This document shows, piece by piece, positions 1-11,906 of a stretch of DNA of 64,000 nucleotides; positions within the stretch are counted from its first letter, which is position 1, and each line of letters begins with the position of its first letter. Source of the DNA: Ilex aquifolium (taxonomy: Eukaryota > Streptophyta > Magnoliopsida > Aquifoliales > Aquifoliaceae); contig OX637391.1 of NCBI GenBank assembly GCA_951799425.1, positions 11,480,551-11,544,550 of the forward strand, written 5' to 3'. Below the pieces are notes generated by a model. That model made no database searches, was not told where the DNA came from, and saw only the letters and a program-made list of their open reading frames with translations. The position numbers and the translations under genes were made by a program.

Positions 1-602
1 CACTGATCAAACTCTCCCTAATGACCCTTGGGTCAGCACAGTAACTCCCGACGGCAAGAATGTGGACTATAGAGCTCCAATCTACGAAATGAGGAAGTGG
101 GGCTAGGCAATGGTCACGATTCCAAAAGTAAAAGAACCGAAAGGCCCAAAAATGTAGCAACCACCTCGAATCCGAGGGATCCAGAGCAGAGGAGGAGGTG
201 AAAGGGGCGAAGAACGTACCTAACTCAGGAACAGCGGCAAGCAGGGACTTGGAGCAAAATCGGGGGAAGGAAACGATGCGAATCTTCGAAACGAGGGCTG
301 GAAATTCAATTTCAGACAAGGGAATAGAAAGTTTCGAGCAAGAAAGTCCGAAATCACAGAGAGAACAGGGACAAAGGGCAGCGAGGAAGATGAATAGTGT
401 GAAGAAACGGTTCAGATAGCCGTTTTGAGTATTTAAAGCTTGAGGGACGTGGGCTGAGACATGCGCGGGAATCGAGGAAAGACATGATTGCTGCAAACCG
501 TCAAAAATCCTCAAGCCACGTGCTAGCCACATGCGGGCCTAACTCAGTCTGTGTAGGTCAGCCCCTGCCTTAGCTAACCTAAGACAAAGGCTGGGGGGCA
601 AC
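1..602 (+). mobile_element. 3' internal end of an upstream tandem copy of element E1 (partial)
   Basis: This segment matches 13528-14129 almost base for base, with about three differences by eye, and it runs straight into the LTR at 603. It is therefore the last ~600 bp of the internal region of another E1 copy that shares the LTR at 603-1295 with the complete copy downstream. It holds the upstream (5') side of the antisense aORF1b, whose coding part would lie before the window start. It ends in a purine-rich tract with six G (about 585-602) that serves as polypurine tract next to the LTR. Confidence 0.9.
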
Positions 603-1295
603 TGATGATACCAAGAATAAAACTGACACGTGCTCAGTAAGTGAGCTCAGCTCGGGAGCTCAGGTAAAATAAGCTGAGCTCCCCCCTAGCCATGGGCTGA
701 GCTCGCCCAGCCAGCATTGACACTCCCTGCTGAAGATTCGAGATGAGAGATGCCAAGGGGCCAGCAAGATGACAACGGATACCCTTACAAAGGAAGTAGA
801 ACCAATCCAAGGCATGAAACCCGTATTCAACCATGATCCCCTCCTAAAACTAAGGAAAATCCCATGGAAGAAGGCAAGGATCTCTCCATTTGGAGCCAGC
901 TATAGGAAGTCTAGGTAACTCCGAGATTATAGATGAAGATAGGGAGCAATCCCTTCAATGTAGGATATACTTCCGAATTAGAGGTAAGCATGGGGCTATA
1001 AAAAGGGAGGGACGAGGAGAAACCCGAGGACCCTGAGTATTCTACTGTAACATGTTGAATTTGATCAATAAAGAGAAGGGAGCAAGAGCCTCCATTAGAG
1101 AGTGGATTAGCCGAGCTCATTAGCCGGTGAACCACTATACTTTTACTGCATTTCACACACCACACATCGATTGATAAGAGCGTTCATCCACCAATTCACG
1201 AGCCTTGTAGTTCAGATATTATACCAAGCCCTACGCAGATCGTACATACCACACAATCCAATCCCATAGTTCATACGATCAGTTTGACACCATCA
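603..1295 (+). repeat. E1 5' LTR (shared with the upstream tandem copy)
   Basis: It starts TGATGATACC and ends ACACCATCA, the TG...CA form of LTR ends, and is 693 bp, the same as the copy at 14130-14822. A TATA box (TATAAAAA, 997-1004) lies in GGGGCTATAAAAAGGGAGG, the likely start site region for genomic RNA. An AATAAA-like signal (GATCAATAAAGAG, about 1060) follows and may serve 3' processing. The 5' half is rich in GAGCTC/AGCTC motifs. Confidence 0.92.
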
Positions 1296-1298
1296 GTT

Positions 1299-1317
1299 TG
1301 GCGCCGTCTGTGGGAAC
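1299..1317 (+). other. E1 primer binding site
   Basis: TGGCGCCGTCTGTGGGAAC lies 3 bp after the LTR. The first nine bases fit the 3' end of plant tRNA-Asp (complement of ACGGCGCCA), but the rest departs from it, so the primer tRNA is not certain. The same 18-mer TGGCGCCGTCTGTGGGAA is present in E2 and E4. Confidence 0.85.
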
Positions 1318-1357
1318 GACTGTTCCTGTTACAAGTAAGCTGATTCCTCAGTGACTG

Positions 1358-4300
1358 ATGGTAACAACTCGAAATATGAGCAGAAGTCAAACAAACTTAC
1401 CACGAATGCAAGGTCAGCAGGAAGCCACCAACAGCAGACAACCCGGGAACATCCAGGAGGCGCATTCCCCCATTAATAACGAGTTGGAGGCCCTTCGCCT
1501 CGTCAACCAACGTTTACTAAGGGAGAATGAAGAGTTATCAAAGCTCATACAGCGCCCACAGGAGGCACGACCGGCCCAAGAAGGCCAGAATGATCCCCCC
1601 CCATAGGGAAGAACGACACTGGGACCCCCTTAGAGAGGTCAGTGAAGGAGGAGAAGCCAGCCAGACCAGGGGACATATTCCCTATATACCCCCTAGGAAT
1701 GGCCAAAACGACGAGGTGCAAAGTCAGAACGATGGAGGTGAGAGGGACGATTTTCTCCCTCACCCGCAACGCAGGAGAGAACAACACTGAGAGCAACGCT
1801 TCAAAGACATCCAGGAAGAGCTCAGCCACATGAAGGAGGCTGTAAGGAGCAAGGCTCCGGTTACAATGGACATCCTAGTGCAGCAAACCGAGTCCCCATT
1901 CACCACCGGAGTGCTGCATTTTCCCTTTCCACCGAAATTCAGGATGCCGCAAGTAGAGGTCTTTGATGGGACGAAAGATCCCGTAGATCACCTCAACACT
2001 TACAAAAACCAGATGGAGTTGCATGGATACCAGGATCCCGTGCGTTGCAGAGCTTTCGCCATCACATTGAAAGGCTCTGCCTTAGCCTGGTTTCACAGGC
2101 TCCCACCAGCCTCGATCTCATCCTTTAAAGAGCTCTCCATAGCTTTCGTATCTCACTTTATAGGAGCCCGGATATACAGAAAGCCAAGCTACCACCTGCT
2201 GAACGTAAAGCAGGGTCCCCAAGAGAACCTGAGGTCTTATGTCCAAAGGTTTAACTCGGAGACATTGAAGGTAGACGTCCCAGATGAAAAGTTCGCCATA
2301 ACTGCTTTCATTGCAGGGCTGGGAGTGCAATCAAAGGACTTGATGTTCTCCATATCAAAGAACCCTCAGGCGAGCATGGCTGAGGTGTTAGCCAAGGCAG
2401 AAAAGTATATAAACGGCGAAGAAGCACTCCTTTCTAAAGTAGGGGGAACATCCTCACGAAAGGAGAAGGGAAAAGAAGAGAAGAGAAGGGACAGGAGTCC
2501 CAGGAAAGAAAAAGGGCGAGAGAGGTCTCCCCGAAGAGATAGGGACCGCTCGCCAAAGAGAAGAGGAAATGTCAGAGATCGCCTGGGCCCCATGCAACCT
2601 GAGCTGCAGCCCAGATATGGACCCCAGCGGTTAACCCCACTCTCTGCCACTGTGTCGCAAGTCTTGTATGAGGTCCAAAACGAGAAGTTCTTAAGATGGC
2701 CACCCCGGATGAAGGCAGATCTAGCCAAAAGAGACCCCACCAAGTACTGCGATTACCATAGAGACCATGGTCACCACACTGATGACTGCATTCAATTAAA
2801 GAAGGAGATCGAGTTTCTGATCCAACGAGGTCAGTTGCGTCGTTTTGTAGCCAATGACAACCAGAACCGAGCTCTTCCACCTCCACCACCACGACAGCAG
2901 GCACCCGCGCCGCACCAGCAGCCTCAAGGGGAGATCAGAGTAATATCAGGAGGGTTCGCAGGAGGCGGAGAATCTAGCTCAGCCAGGGAAGCGCACCTCC
3001 GCCGGATCAGAGCCGAAGAAGCTCTCAAAGTGTACGCTGTATCCAAAGCACCACGCATAGATACAGCTATCACTTTTTCGGACGCTGATTTGGAGGGATG
3101 CCAGTACCCGCATGATGACCCATTGGTGGTGCGAGCAGTGGTGGCTAATAGAACTGTTCATCGTGTTCTAATCGATAATGGGAGCTCGGCAGATATCATT
3201 TTCGCACCTGCGTTTGATAAGATGGATATAGGAAGGGAGAGACTTGAGCCAGTAAGCACTCACTTGCTGGGATTCTCCGGGGAAAGGGTGCTTCTCCTAG
3301 GCTCAATCCAGCTCGTGCTCACCCTAGGGGACCCACCTTGCCAGGCCACTACCACCGTAAAGTTCCTAGTGGTCGATGCACCCTCTGCATACAACATCTT
3401 GCTTGGGAGGCCATCCCTTAATTCTATGAAGGCAATCCCATCTGCCTACCATTTAGTCGTGAAATTTCCTACAGACAATGGAATCGGAGTAGTCCGAGGA
3501 GACCAGCGGGTGGCAAGGGAATGCTACATGGCTTCTGTGAAAAGGAAGGAGGTTGAGAACATCCAACTGGATGAGCTCGACATGAGAGATGAAATGGAGA
3601 CAAGACCAATGCCATCGGAAGAGCTGGAACCAGTTCAGCTTGATGAAAAGCCAGAACACCTCGTTTATGTGGGTTCCAGACTAAACGCAGAGCTCAAAGG
3701 TCTCCTCATCCAGTTCCTAAAGGAGAATATATGAGTGTTTGCGTGGAAGCAGGAAGACATGGAGGGAATTGACCCTTCGGTTATCACCCATAAGCTAAGT
3801 GTAAATCCAGCTTGCAAACCCGTCAAACAAAAGAGGAGAAGTTTTGCCCCAGAAAGACAAAAGGCGATTAATGAGGAGGTCAGCAAGCTCCTCAATGCCA
3901 AGGCCATCAGGGAAGTTGACTACCCCACTTGGTTGGCGAATGTGGTTCTCGTCAAGAAAACTAATGGCAAATGGCGATTGTGCATTGACTTTACCGATCT
4001 CAACCGAGCATGCCCCAAGGATAGCTTTCCTTTACCTCGGATTGACTTAATAGTGGACGCCACAGCCGGGCATGAGCTCCTTAGCTTCATGGATGCCTTC
4101 TCAGGATACAACCAGATCAGGATGGATCCAGGCGATCAGGAGAAGACCTCATTCGTAATAGAACAAGGAACATACTGTTACCAGGTCATGCCCTTCGGGT
4201 TGAAGAATGCTGGAGCCACTTACCAGCGGCTGGTAAATAGGATGTTCCAAAAACAGATAGGAGCATCCATGGAAGTTTACATCGATGATATGCTAGTAAA

Positions 4301-6830
4301 GTCACTAAAAGCAGAGCTCCACATCGAGCACTTAGCAGATTCGTTCCGAATCTTAAAGGAGTACAGAATGAAGCTCAACCCTACGAAATGCGCGTTTGGG
4401 GTCTCGGCAGGAAAATTCCTGGGTTTTATAGTTAGCAGCAGAGGAATTGAAGCTAACCCAGAGAAGGTTAGGGCAATGATGGAGATGCAGTCACCATCCA
4501 ATACAAGGGAGGTGCAACGCTTGACAGGCAGGATAGCTGCCTTGAGTCGTTTCGTGTCTAGATCAAGTGATAAATGCCAGCCGTTCTTTCAGATATTAAA
4601 AAAGGCGTTCCAGTGGGATGCCAAGTGTGAAGAAGCATTTAAAGCCCTGAAAGATTATATGAGCTCTCCTCCTGTACTGGTGAGCCCTTTAGAAGGGGAG
4701 GTCCTTACTCTATACCTGGCGGTTTCAGATTTTTCGACAAGCGCAGCGCTGGTCAGGGAGCGAGACAGAGCTCAGCAACCAGTCTACTACTGTAGCAGAG
4801 CTCTGAGGGGGGCAGAGGAGAGATACCCAAAGATGGAGAAGCTCGTCTTAGCGTTGGTGACAACAGCCAGAAGACTCAGGCCCTATTTCCAGGCTCATAC
4901 TATCGAGGTTCCAACAGACCAGCCAATGAAGTAAGTACTACATAAGCCAGAGTCCTCGGGGAGGTTGGTTAAATGGGCCATAGAACTCAGTGAGTTTGAC
5001 ATAAGGTACAAGCCAAGAACTGCCATCAAAGGGCAAATTTTGGCGGATTTTATTGCAGAGTTCACAGCGGCAGCGCCTATGGAGACCACAGATTTAATAC
5101 CGGACCTCCCCATATGGAGACTCTCAGTGGATGGGGCTGCTAATGCGCAGGGAAGCGGTGCAGGAATGATCCTGACCTCCCCAGAAGGAATAGACGTCGA
5201 ATACGCCCTCAAATTTGGGTTCAAAGCTTCAAATAATGAGGCAGAATATGAAGCTGTCATTGCTGGGCTTAATCTTGCTTATTCTATGGAAGCAGAGCAG
5301 CTGGAGATCTGCAGCGATTCTCAACTGGTGGTGAAACAGATAGAAGAGGCCTACGAAGCAAGAGGCGAACAGATGGTCCTTTACCTCAAAAAGGTACGAG
5401 AAATAATAAAAAAATTTGTACAAGTTAAGGTTAGACATGTGCCCAGAGCAAAAAATTCACGAGCAGATGCGTTGGCAAGGTTAGCAACTGCCTCGCAAGA
5501 AGACTTGGATAGACTAATACCAGTGGAACACCTCTCGGAGCCTTCAGTGAGTGTCGAAGAAGAGGACATGCTATCAGTCGAGGCTCAGCCGAGCTGGATG
5601 GACCCCATCATTGGGTACCTGCAGAATGGGGCTTTGCCAAGTGATGCTAAGGAGGCATCCAAGCTGAAGACCAGGTCTGCCAGATTTTCACTGCTACAAG
5701 GAAGTATGTACAAATGTGGATTCTCAACGCCTCTCCTTAAGTGCGTAGGAGATAAGGATGCCAACTACATACTCAGAGAGGTACATGAAGGAATATGTTG
5801 CAATCACATAGGAGCTCGGGCCTTGGCAGGAAAAGTGCTGAGACAAGGGTATTATTGGCCCACCATGCTCAAAAATGCCACCGACTTAGTAAGAAAATGC
5901 AAGACTTGTCAGGAGCATGCCAATGTGTCCCACTGTCCTCCCGAGCCCCTAAGCTCGGTGGTAAGCCCATGGCTTTTCCAGTAGTGGGGTTTGGACATTC
6001 TGGGACCCCTTCCCACCGGTGTGGGGCAGTGCAAGTTTGCCATCATAGGAGTGGACTACTTCACCAAATGGGCAGAGGTCGAACCTTTAGCAACCATCAT
6101 AGAGCAAAAAGTTCAGAACTTCGTTTGGAAGTCAATAGTTTGCAGGTTTGGAGTTCCCAGAGCGTTCGTATCTGACAACGGAAAGCAGTTTGATAACTCA
6201 AAATTTAAAAGCTTTTGTGCAGAGCTCGGGATCAAGAACTACTTCTCAGCTCCTGCTCATCCTCAGTCCAATGGGCAGGCAGAGGTCACAATCAGAACAA
6301 TAAAGTCAGCTTTGAAGACCAAACTAGAAAACCTGAAGGGCAAGTGGGTGGAATACGTCCCTGAGGTATTGTGGGCCTACAGGACCACCGTCAGATCTGC
6401 AACTCAGGAAACCCCCTTTGCTCTGACCTTTGGAACCGAGGCAGTAGCCCCTGTGGAGATAGGGCTCCAATCACCAAGGGTAGAATTTGCAGATGCCGAG
6501 CACAATGATGAATCCCTCTTGTTAAACCTCGATCTCTTGGATGAAAAAAGGGACAGAGCTCTGCATCGCGTCCGCATTTACCAAAGGAAAACTGCAAGGT
6601 ATTACGACAGGAAGGTAAGGCACCGAAGCTTCAAGGCTGGAGACTTGGTACTTAGGAGGCTTCTGCTTGCAAGAAAGGATCCCACGCATGGAAAATTGGG
6701 GCCCAACTGGGAAGGGCCCTATATCGTGTCAAGGGTAATCCGACCGGAGAATTACGAATTGCAGACAGAGGAGGGAAAGGTCCTACCTCACTCGTGGAAT
6801 GCTGAGCACCTTAAGAAGTTTTTTCAGTAA
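1358..6830 (+). pseudogene. E1 gag-pol polyprotein, one frameshift and four in-frame stops
   Basis: Encodes capsid/nucleocapsid and the replication enzymes of E1. Gag starts at 1358, then leaves frame in a C-run near 1597-1605. From there the frame is single to 6830, apart from TGA 1788-1790, TGA 3732-3734, TAA 4932-4934 and TAG 5982-5984. Seen in order: gag with a zinc-knuckle-like C..H..H..C near 2745-2790; protease DNGSS near 3175; RT with YIDDM at 4278-4292; a degenerate RNase H up to about 5060; second RNase H with D (VDG), E (NNEAEYEA), D (DSQ) and D (ADALARL) at about 5125-5480; integrase HHCC at about 5785-5915 and DDE residues (LDILG, SDNGKQF, NGQAEV) at 5988-6295; C-terminal chromodomain-less tail. 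At least three stops fit C-to-T change of CGA or CAR codons, as expected from decay of methylated DNA. DNG in place of D[ST]G in the protease may be a family variant. Confidence 0.92.
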
Positions 6831-6905
6831 GTGTTATTTGTAATAGAGCTATTTTTAAATAAGAATGAGCAAGTCTTTTATTCATCCTTCAATGGCTCCC
6901 AAAGT

Positions 6906-7377
6906 AAAGATGAGCTCTTCAGCTCATAAATATACGATAAGCTTCAAAGCTTATGAATGAAAGATGAGCTCTTCAGCTCATAAATACACGATAAGCTTCA
7001 AAGCTTATGAATAAAAGATGAGCTCTTCAGCTCATAAATACACGATAAGCTTCAAAGCTTATGAATGAAAGATGAGCTCTTCAGCTCATAAATACACGAC
7101 AAGCTTCAAAGCTTATGAATGAAAGATGAGCTCTTCAGCTCATAAATACACGATAAGCTTCAAAGCTTATGAATGAAAGATGAGCTGTTCAGCTCATAAA
7201 TACACGACAAGCTTCAAAGCTTATGAATGAAAGATGAGCTCTTCAGCTCATAAATACACGATAAGCTTCAAAGCTTATGAATGAAAGATGAGCTCTTCAG
7301 CTCATAAATACATGATAAGCCTCAAAGCTTATAAATAAAAGATGAGCTCTTCAGCTCATACAAGCTTCAAGGCTCAT
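6906..7377 (+). repeat. 54-bp minisatellite in the E1 3' UTR, about 8.7 copies
   Basis: Units begin at 6906, 6960, 7014, 7068, 7122, 7176, 7230, 7284 and 7338, an exact 54-bp step. Each unit holds two inverted repeats: ATGAGCTCTTCAGCTCAT and ATAAGCTTCAAAGCTTAT. A transcript would thus form a chain of about 16 small hairpins. Copies differ at single positions (ATAAGC/ACAAGC, CTCTTC/CTGTTC); the last is eroded. Tandem repeats in the 3' UTR are a known trait of Tat-lineage elements and a known source of satellite DNA. Confidence 0.95.
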
Positions 7378-7877
7378 AAAATTCAAGACTGGTCTCTTCT
7401 TGAAGACACCAACAATCAAATTCAAGGCTGAACTCTTCTTGGAGACACCAACGGTCTTTCCCCCACTACTAGTGATCCTTGTGCACTGCCTACACCCTCA
7501 AAGACCTCGAGAGGTCCAGAGCAACAGAGAACACATACGAGGTCAGATGAAAAGTGAGGTCAGTATCATCATGGTCTTCTGTTTTCCATCAACATTCGTA
7601 GTCCGACCTATGGAATCAAACACAAGAGCAAGGTCAGTGCAAACATGATCTTCTGTTTCCCTTCCACGTTCATGTTTTGAGCGCAAAGAGTGTGCTGAAA
7701 TAACTCAACAGAATTCGAGACGCGCCCCTCAACTCATAAAGAATTGCTCATGTAAAAAAAACGAAAGATCTGATAATCAAGAGTATCCAAAAGTACAAAT
7801 ATTCAGAAAAATATGGGGAAAGATTATAGTTTGGCATCATTCAAGAAAAGAAAGAAAGATACGAGGAAACAAAAATC
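7378..7877. other. Noncoding spacer between E1 minisatellite and aORF1a
   Basis: Transcribed or 3' UTR-like sequence between the convergent gag-pol and aORF1a. It holds a short direct repeat (ACTGGTCTCTTCTTGAAGACACC near 7388 and CTGAACTCTTCTTGGAGACACC near 7428, quoted in overlapping parts) and a second pair containing ATGGTCTTCTGTTTTCC / ATGATCTTCTGTTTCCC (about 7570 and 7644). No convincing gene. Confidence 0.5.
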
Positions 7878-8966
7878 TTAGTTCTTCTTAAGCTGAGACT
7901 TCAGCTCGGCCACTTCCTCCTTCAGGCGAGCATTCTCCTCCTTCAGCTCATCCCTCTCTTGCTTGGCCTTATGGAGTGAGTCAAGAAGCTTTTGACCTAC
8001 TGGGGTGAGGAAGATAGTGGATAAAGAGTCAGGGGAAAAGGAGCCATCCCTCCTACGCCTCTTTGAGCTAGCTCCAGCATCCCCGTCCTCGTTAGAATCC
8101 CCTTCCTCATCAGAATCAGAGAAAGAGGTCCAGGAAGAATAGGGGACAGAAGAAAACTCAAATTCAGTAGCCTCAGCCCCAAGCAGATAGAGGTTTGCGC
8201 TCGTCATCAGCTCGGAGTAAGTCTTAGACTCAGCAAGCAGCAGCTCGTTGATATTCACCATCCCTGGCACGTCCAGATCAGGTGGACCTGCGAAACGCAA
8301 AACATGGTAAGAGCATACCTTCCAAAGGAAGTGTTCAAAAGAGCTCGGCTTGAGCTTACCAATGCGAGAGAAGCTCTTCCAGGACCGAGGGATCCTAGCT
8401 TTACGGCAGCAATCCTCAGGAGACCTCCAGGATTCTCCAGAGGCGAAGAAAAAATGCTTAGACCACCCTTCAGGATTGGAGGGAAGATCTAGAACCAAAT
8501 GACGTAAACTGAAATTCCTCCAACGGAAGAAACTGAAGCAGGGGGCATCATCTTCTTCAATCTCGAAGAAGTATAGAAACTCAGAGACGAAGGAGAACCT
8601 GCCAAAAGCGTGCAGGCGGCAGAACAAGAAAAAGCTTACCATAACAGCCCATCCTCGTGGAGAAAGGCGAGAAGGACACAGGCCATGGTAGGCAAAAACT
8701 CGCCCAACGGCCGGATGAATGGGAAGGTGAAGTCCCATGTCCAGAGCACCTTCAAAGAAGCAGACTTCCCCTCGAGGGAGGTAGTTGCAGGGCTCGTCAG
8801 GGGTAGGGACTCGCAAAGGCAAGTCAAGATTAGGAAAAAACCGTTTCTTGATATCCACCAAATCAGTAGATCCAAGTATTGAAGGAGGCAGATAGCGACA
8901 GTGCGACTTCCATTCGATTCCAAAGGAGGTGCGTTCCTGGAACAGAGAAGAAGCAGAAGCAGCCAT
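7878..8966 (-). CDS. aORF1a: antisense additional ORF of E1, gypsy-type transposon domain
   Basis: 362 codons open from MAASASS (8966) to 7878; upstream in-frame Met at 9029 is possible but less likely. Function unknown. The middle carries the domain shared by all aORFs here: GALDMGLHLPIHPAVGR, then CPSRLSPRGWAVMV, and the aromatic block HFFFASGE. I recognise this as the 'putative gypsy type transposon' (Transposase_28-like) family of antisense ORFs in Tat elements. An acidic stretch (SDSDEEGDSNEDGD), a basic patch (SKRRRR) and a C-terminal coiled coil (LKEENARLKEEVAELKSQL) follow, so nuclear protein-protein binding is plausible. A 31-nt segment with GT...AG ends (8288-8318) sits where aORF1b has intron 1; it is too short to splice in plants and reads through openly. 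No stop or frameshift seen, in contrast to gag-pol and aORF1b. Confidence 0.75.
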   Translation of the reverse strand: MAASASSLFQERTSFGIEWKSHCRYLPPSILGSTDLVDIKKRFFPNLDLPLRVPTPDEPCNYLPRGEVCFFEGALDMGLHLPIHPAVGRVFAYHGLCPSRLSPRGWAVMVSFFLFCRLHAFGRFSFVSEFLYFFEIEEDDAPCFSFFRWRNFSLRHLVLDLPSNPEGWSKHFFFASGESWRSPEDCCRKARIPRSWKSFSRIGKLKPSSFEHFLWKVCSYHVLRFAGPPDLDVPGMVNINELLLAESKTYSELMTSANLYLLGAEATEFEFSSVPYSSWTSFSDSDEEGDSNEDGDAGASSKRRRRDGSFSPDSLSTIFLTPVGQKLLDSLHKAKQERDELKEENARLKEEVAELKSQLKKN

Positions 8967-10098
8967 CGGAAGTGCTGGTAAGGGAAAGACGCAAGAAATC
9001 AAGAAGAAAGGCGAGAATATTTCGTACAAGAAAAGGAAAGGGGAATTTAACAGATGGTAAGAAGCTTAGGAAAAGTTGGGAGCTTTTCAGGAAATCAAGA
9101 GTCAAGAAAGGGGGAAGCAGTTGCCTGTTTAGTTTCCTAATTAATAAAGGTAGTTGCGGTTATGGAAAGTGGATGCGGTTATGGAAAGTGGTTGCGGTTA
9201 TGGAAAACGATTGGGAGAAAAACGCGGGAAAAGAAATTGGTACAAGATCACTCCCTATTTGCACTCAAAACAACCTACAAGAATTCTGACCCAACCAAGC
9301 AACATGTCCTCCATATTTGAGCTCAGCCCAGTCAAAAACAAGAGCACTTGTGTAACAAGTCTTGAGGGCCTGCAATTCTAAGGGCCCTACACACGTTGGA
9401 GAGGAAGAGTTCCTGCTGGATTCCTCGATACCTCAAAGAAACTTAACAGCGTATAAAAGTTTATAGCCTTGCTTAAAGAAGGCCTAAAGCACTCCTCAAA
9501 GCAAGGTGGGGGGAAGAGAAATTTGAAACGTAGGAGAAAATCTTTTATTCTCAGAAATATGGAGCATTGAAATTTATTATCTATTTCAGACAAGAGAGCC
9601 ACAAAAGAACCTTTAAAGTTCACAAAAAAGAGCCAAAAACCTCAGTCAGATCTTTTAGGATCAAAAGACGAGCTGAATAGCTCAACGAGAGCTCATAGGC
9701 TCACAAACTCCAGCTATGTATCTCAGAAGGAGCACACCAGTTCAGAATACCAAGCTGAGCGGCTCAGAATAAAGAAGAATAGGGACTGGATCCCTAAGAG
9801 ACAAACTACCGAGCTCAAAAGCTCAGGAGAAGCCGTTGAGCATAGCACCAAGTCTCCTGTACTCTTCAAATCTAGTAATTTTGCTTCAAGAAGTACACAG
9901 CACCCCTCAAAGCAAAGGGGGAAGGAGAATATGTGTATAAAGCATAAAGTCAAAACAAAGCAAAACAAGTAAGTGTGCGAACGAAAGTCAGAGGTATATA
10001 TGAATATGGTAAAACGGCAATGGAGCACAAGGTCCTAGCCAAAGTCAAAGTTATATCTCAAAGAATTCCTTACAAAAAAAAATTACAATTAAAAAGAG
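8967..10098. other. Spacer between the two antisense aORFs of E1
   Basis: No gene supported. It should carry the promoter of aORF1a and the 3' end of aORF1b. Visible structure: a short tandem repeat GCGGTTATGGAAAGTGG (three copies, about 9157-9208), and a diverged direct repeat around GCACTCCTCAAAGCAAGG (9489) and GCACCCCTCAAAGCAAAG (9899), each before a G-rich tract. The 9660-9840 part is rich in AGCTC motifs like those of the minisatellite. Confidence 0.55.
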
Positions 10099-11906
10099 CT
10101 AAGTTTCTGGATGGGGAGTAAATGAAGGATCTCGCAGCTCGGCAGATGAGCCATCAGCAACAGAAGCAAGGGAAACAGGAACAGCAGGATCTACAGCTAG
10201 GAGCTCAGGAATCACCATCGGAGGCTCAGAAGGTACGATAAGAGCTCCAGAGGTCCCAGGGGCAGGTATGTCTTGACTCAAGGCTGCAGCTGAAGGAACC
10301 AAGGCACCCTCCTCATTGTCAGAGCTAGACTCTTCCGTTTCTTCTTCGTTGGGGATAGAGAAATTGAAGTCAAGCCATCCAGTAGCCCACAAGGTGGTGG
10401 CCTCATCTCTCAGCTCAGCGACCTCTTTGCCCCTCTGTTGGACCAAACCTTTCTGCTCCTCGAGCTCCTCACAGAGTTTGCCGTTAGCTTCACTGAGAAC
10501 AAGATAATCTTGATTGGCCTGGATGAGCTCTTTCTTGGCATCAAAGGCGTCCTAGTTAGCCTTGGACCACGCCTCGACCTTAAGCTGCAGGTCTTTCTTA
10601 ACCAACTTCAGCTCATCTTGAGTTTTCTTCTCCCCCTCCTCAGCTCTGACCTTGACTGTCAGTGTGTGTTTGAGGTCGGAGGCTTGCTTCACCGTCTGCT
10701 CATTGAGGGTCTCCATCTGCTCTTTGAGGCTCTCCACCCGAGCTCTGAGATCTTCGTTCTCAAGAGACAATTCAGAAACCTTGGTCTTATACTTCTTCAA
10801 GACCTGAAAAGAGCTCTCTTGGGACCGAACCCGATGCAGTAGACCATTCACATGAAGGACAGCCTGAAAAAGCGAAAGAACGCATGAGTCCACAAAACAA
10901 AAATAAGTGAAGGAGGAGGAGTGGTAGCGCTTACAGCAGCTGCCCCCTGGAGAGCTGAAGAAATAGACTCCTCAAGAGGCATAGAAGCAGCCTTCAGAAC
11001 ATCAGACTCAGAGAAAATAGAAGAGAGAGCCCCTGCGGCAAGATCCATGTTGTCAAAAAAGGAATCCTCATCTCCTTCAGATTTTTTCTCAGTCTTCCCA
11101 GAAGCAGTGTATGAGAACTTTCCGGGTTGGAGGTCAGGGATCACTCCCAAAGCTTCCTTAACCTCAGAGGAGGAAGGGGAAGCCTGATCTCCCTTTTGAG
11201 CAGGCCCCGACCCAAGAGGGGCCACTGGAGGAGGAGAGATGACTGCATGTTGAGGGGTGCCGGATGAGGAGGGCGGTGCCTTGGTAGGAACCAATTCTGT
11301 AGTAGCAGAGAGGGGAGGAGGCACTTCCAATCTGGGGATTTTAGCTCGAGTGTTTGGACCACTCCCAGAGCCTACCCGAGCCTTGCGCTTCCCAGGCCTG
11401 CCACCCTCCATCAGCTCTGCAATTTTGGCCTGAAGCTCTTCTGGAGTAGCCTTCATGGTAGAAGGACCTGGGAGGTCTGGAAAAAGTAGGGAAATGTAAA
11501 AAAAAAAAAAAAAAAAGAAGAGAAGGAAAGATGATGAAGAGAGGAAAGCAAGTGACGATGAAATTACCTTCGTCAGCCCCTAAAACAGATAATGGAATCG
11601 CTAAAGTCACCACAGGAAGGCTCAGACCTAGCTGCACCAAATATCTTGACTCAATCAGGTCGGCGTACTTCTCCGGCTTGATCTTCGCCAACTTCGCTAG
11701 CACCTTCTTATCTTCAGGGCTGAGCTCAAAACTTCACCTGAAAAGAAGAAAGTGTGCAAGTAAGAAAAAGGCAAGAGGCCTATAAATTCCAGACCAGAGC
11801 TCAGTCGACTCAAGAAAAGACTCACGCAAGTTGTCTGGTTCAGCCCAAGCCGTGGGGATACCGAGAGTGTCTGTCTTATCAGCAGGATTATACTCCCAGT
11901 TGGTGC

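Noticed and set aside
911..1165. ORFs within the E1 LTRs (also 14438-14692, 634-834, 14161-14361)
   Set aside because: Short frames antisense to the LTR, present in both LTR copies by descent; no coding evidence.
6906..7377. CRISPR-like array
   Set aside because: Repeats are directly adjacent without unique spacers, and the genome is a plant; it is a minisatellite.
8288..8318. Functional intron in aORF1a
   Set aside because: GT...AG ends are present, but 31 nt is below the splicing minimum in plants and splicing would break the frame.
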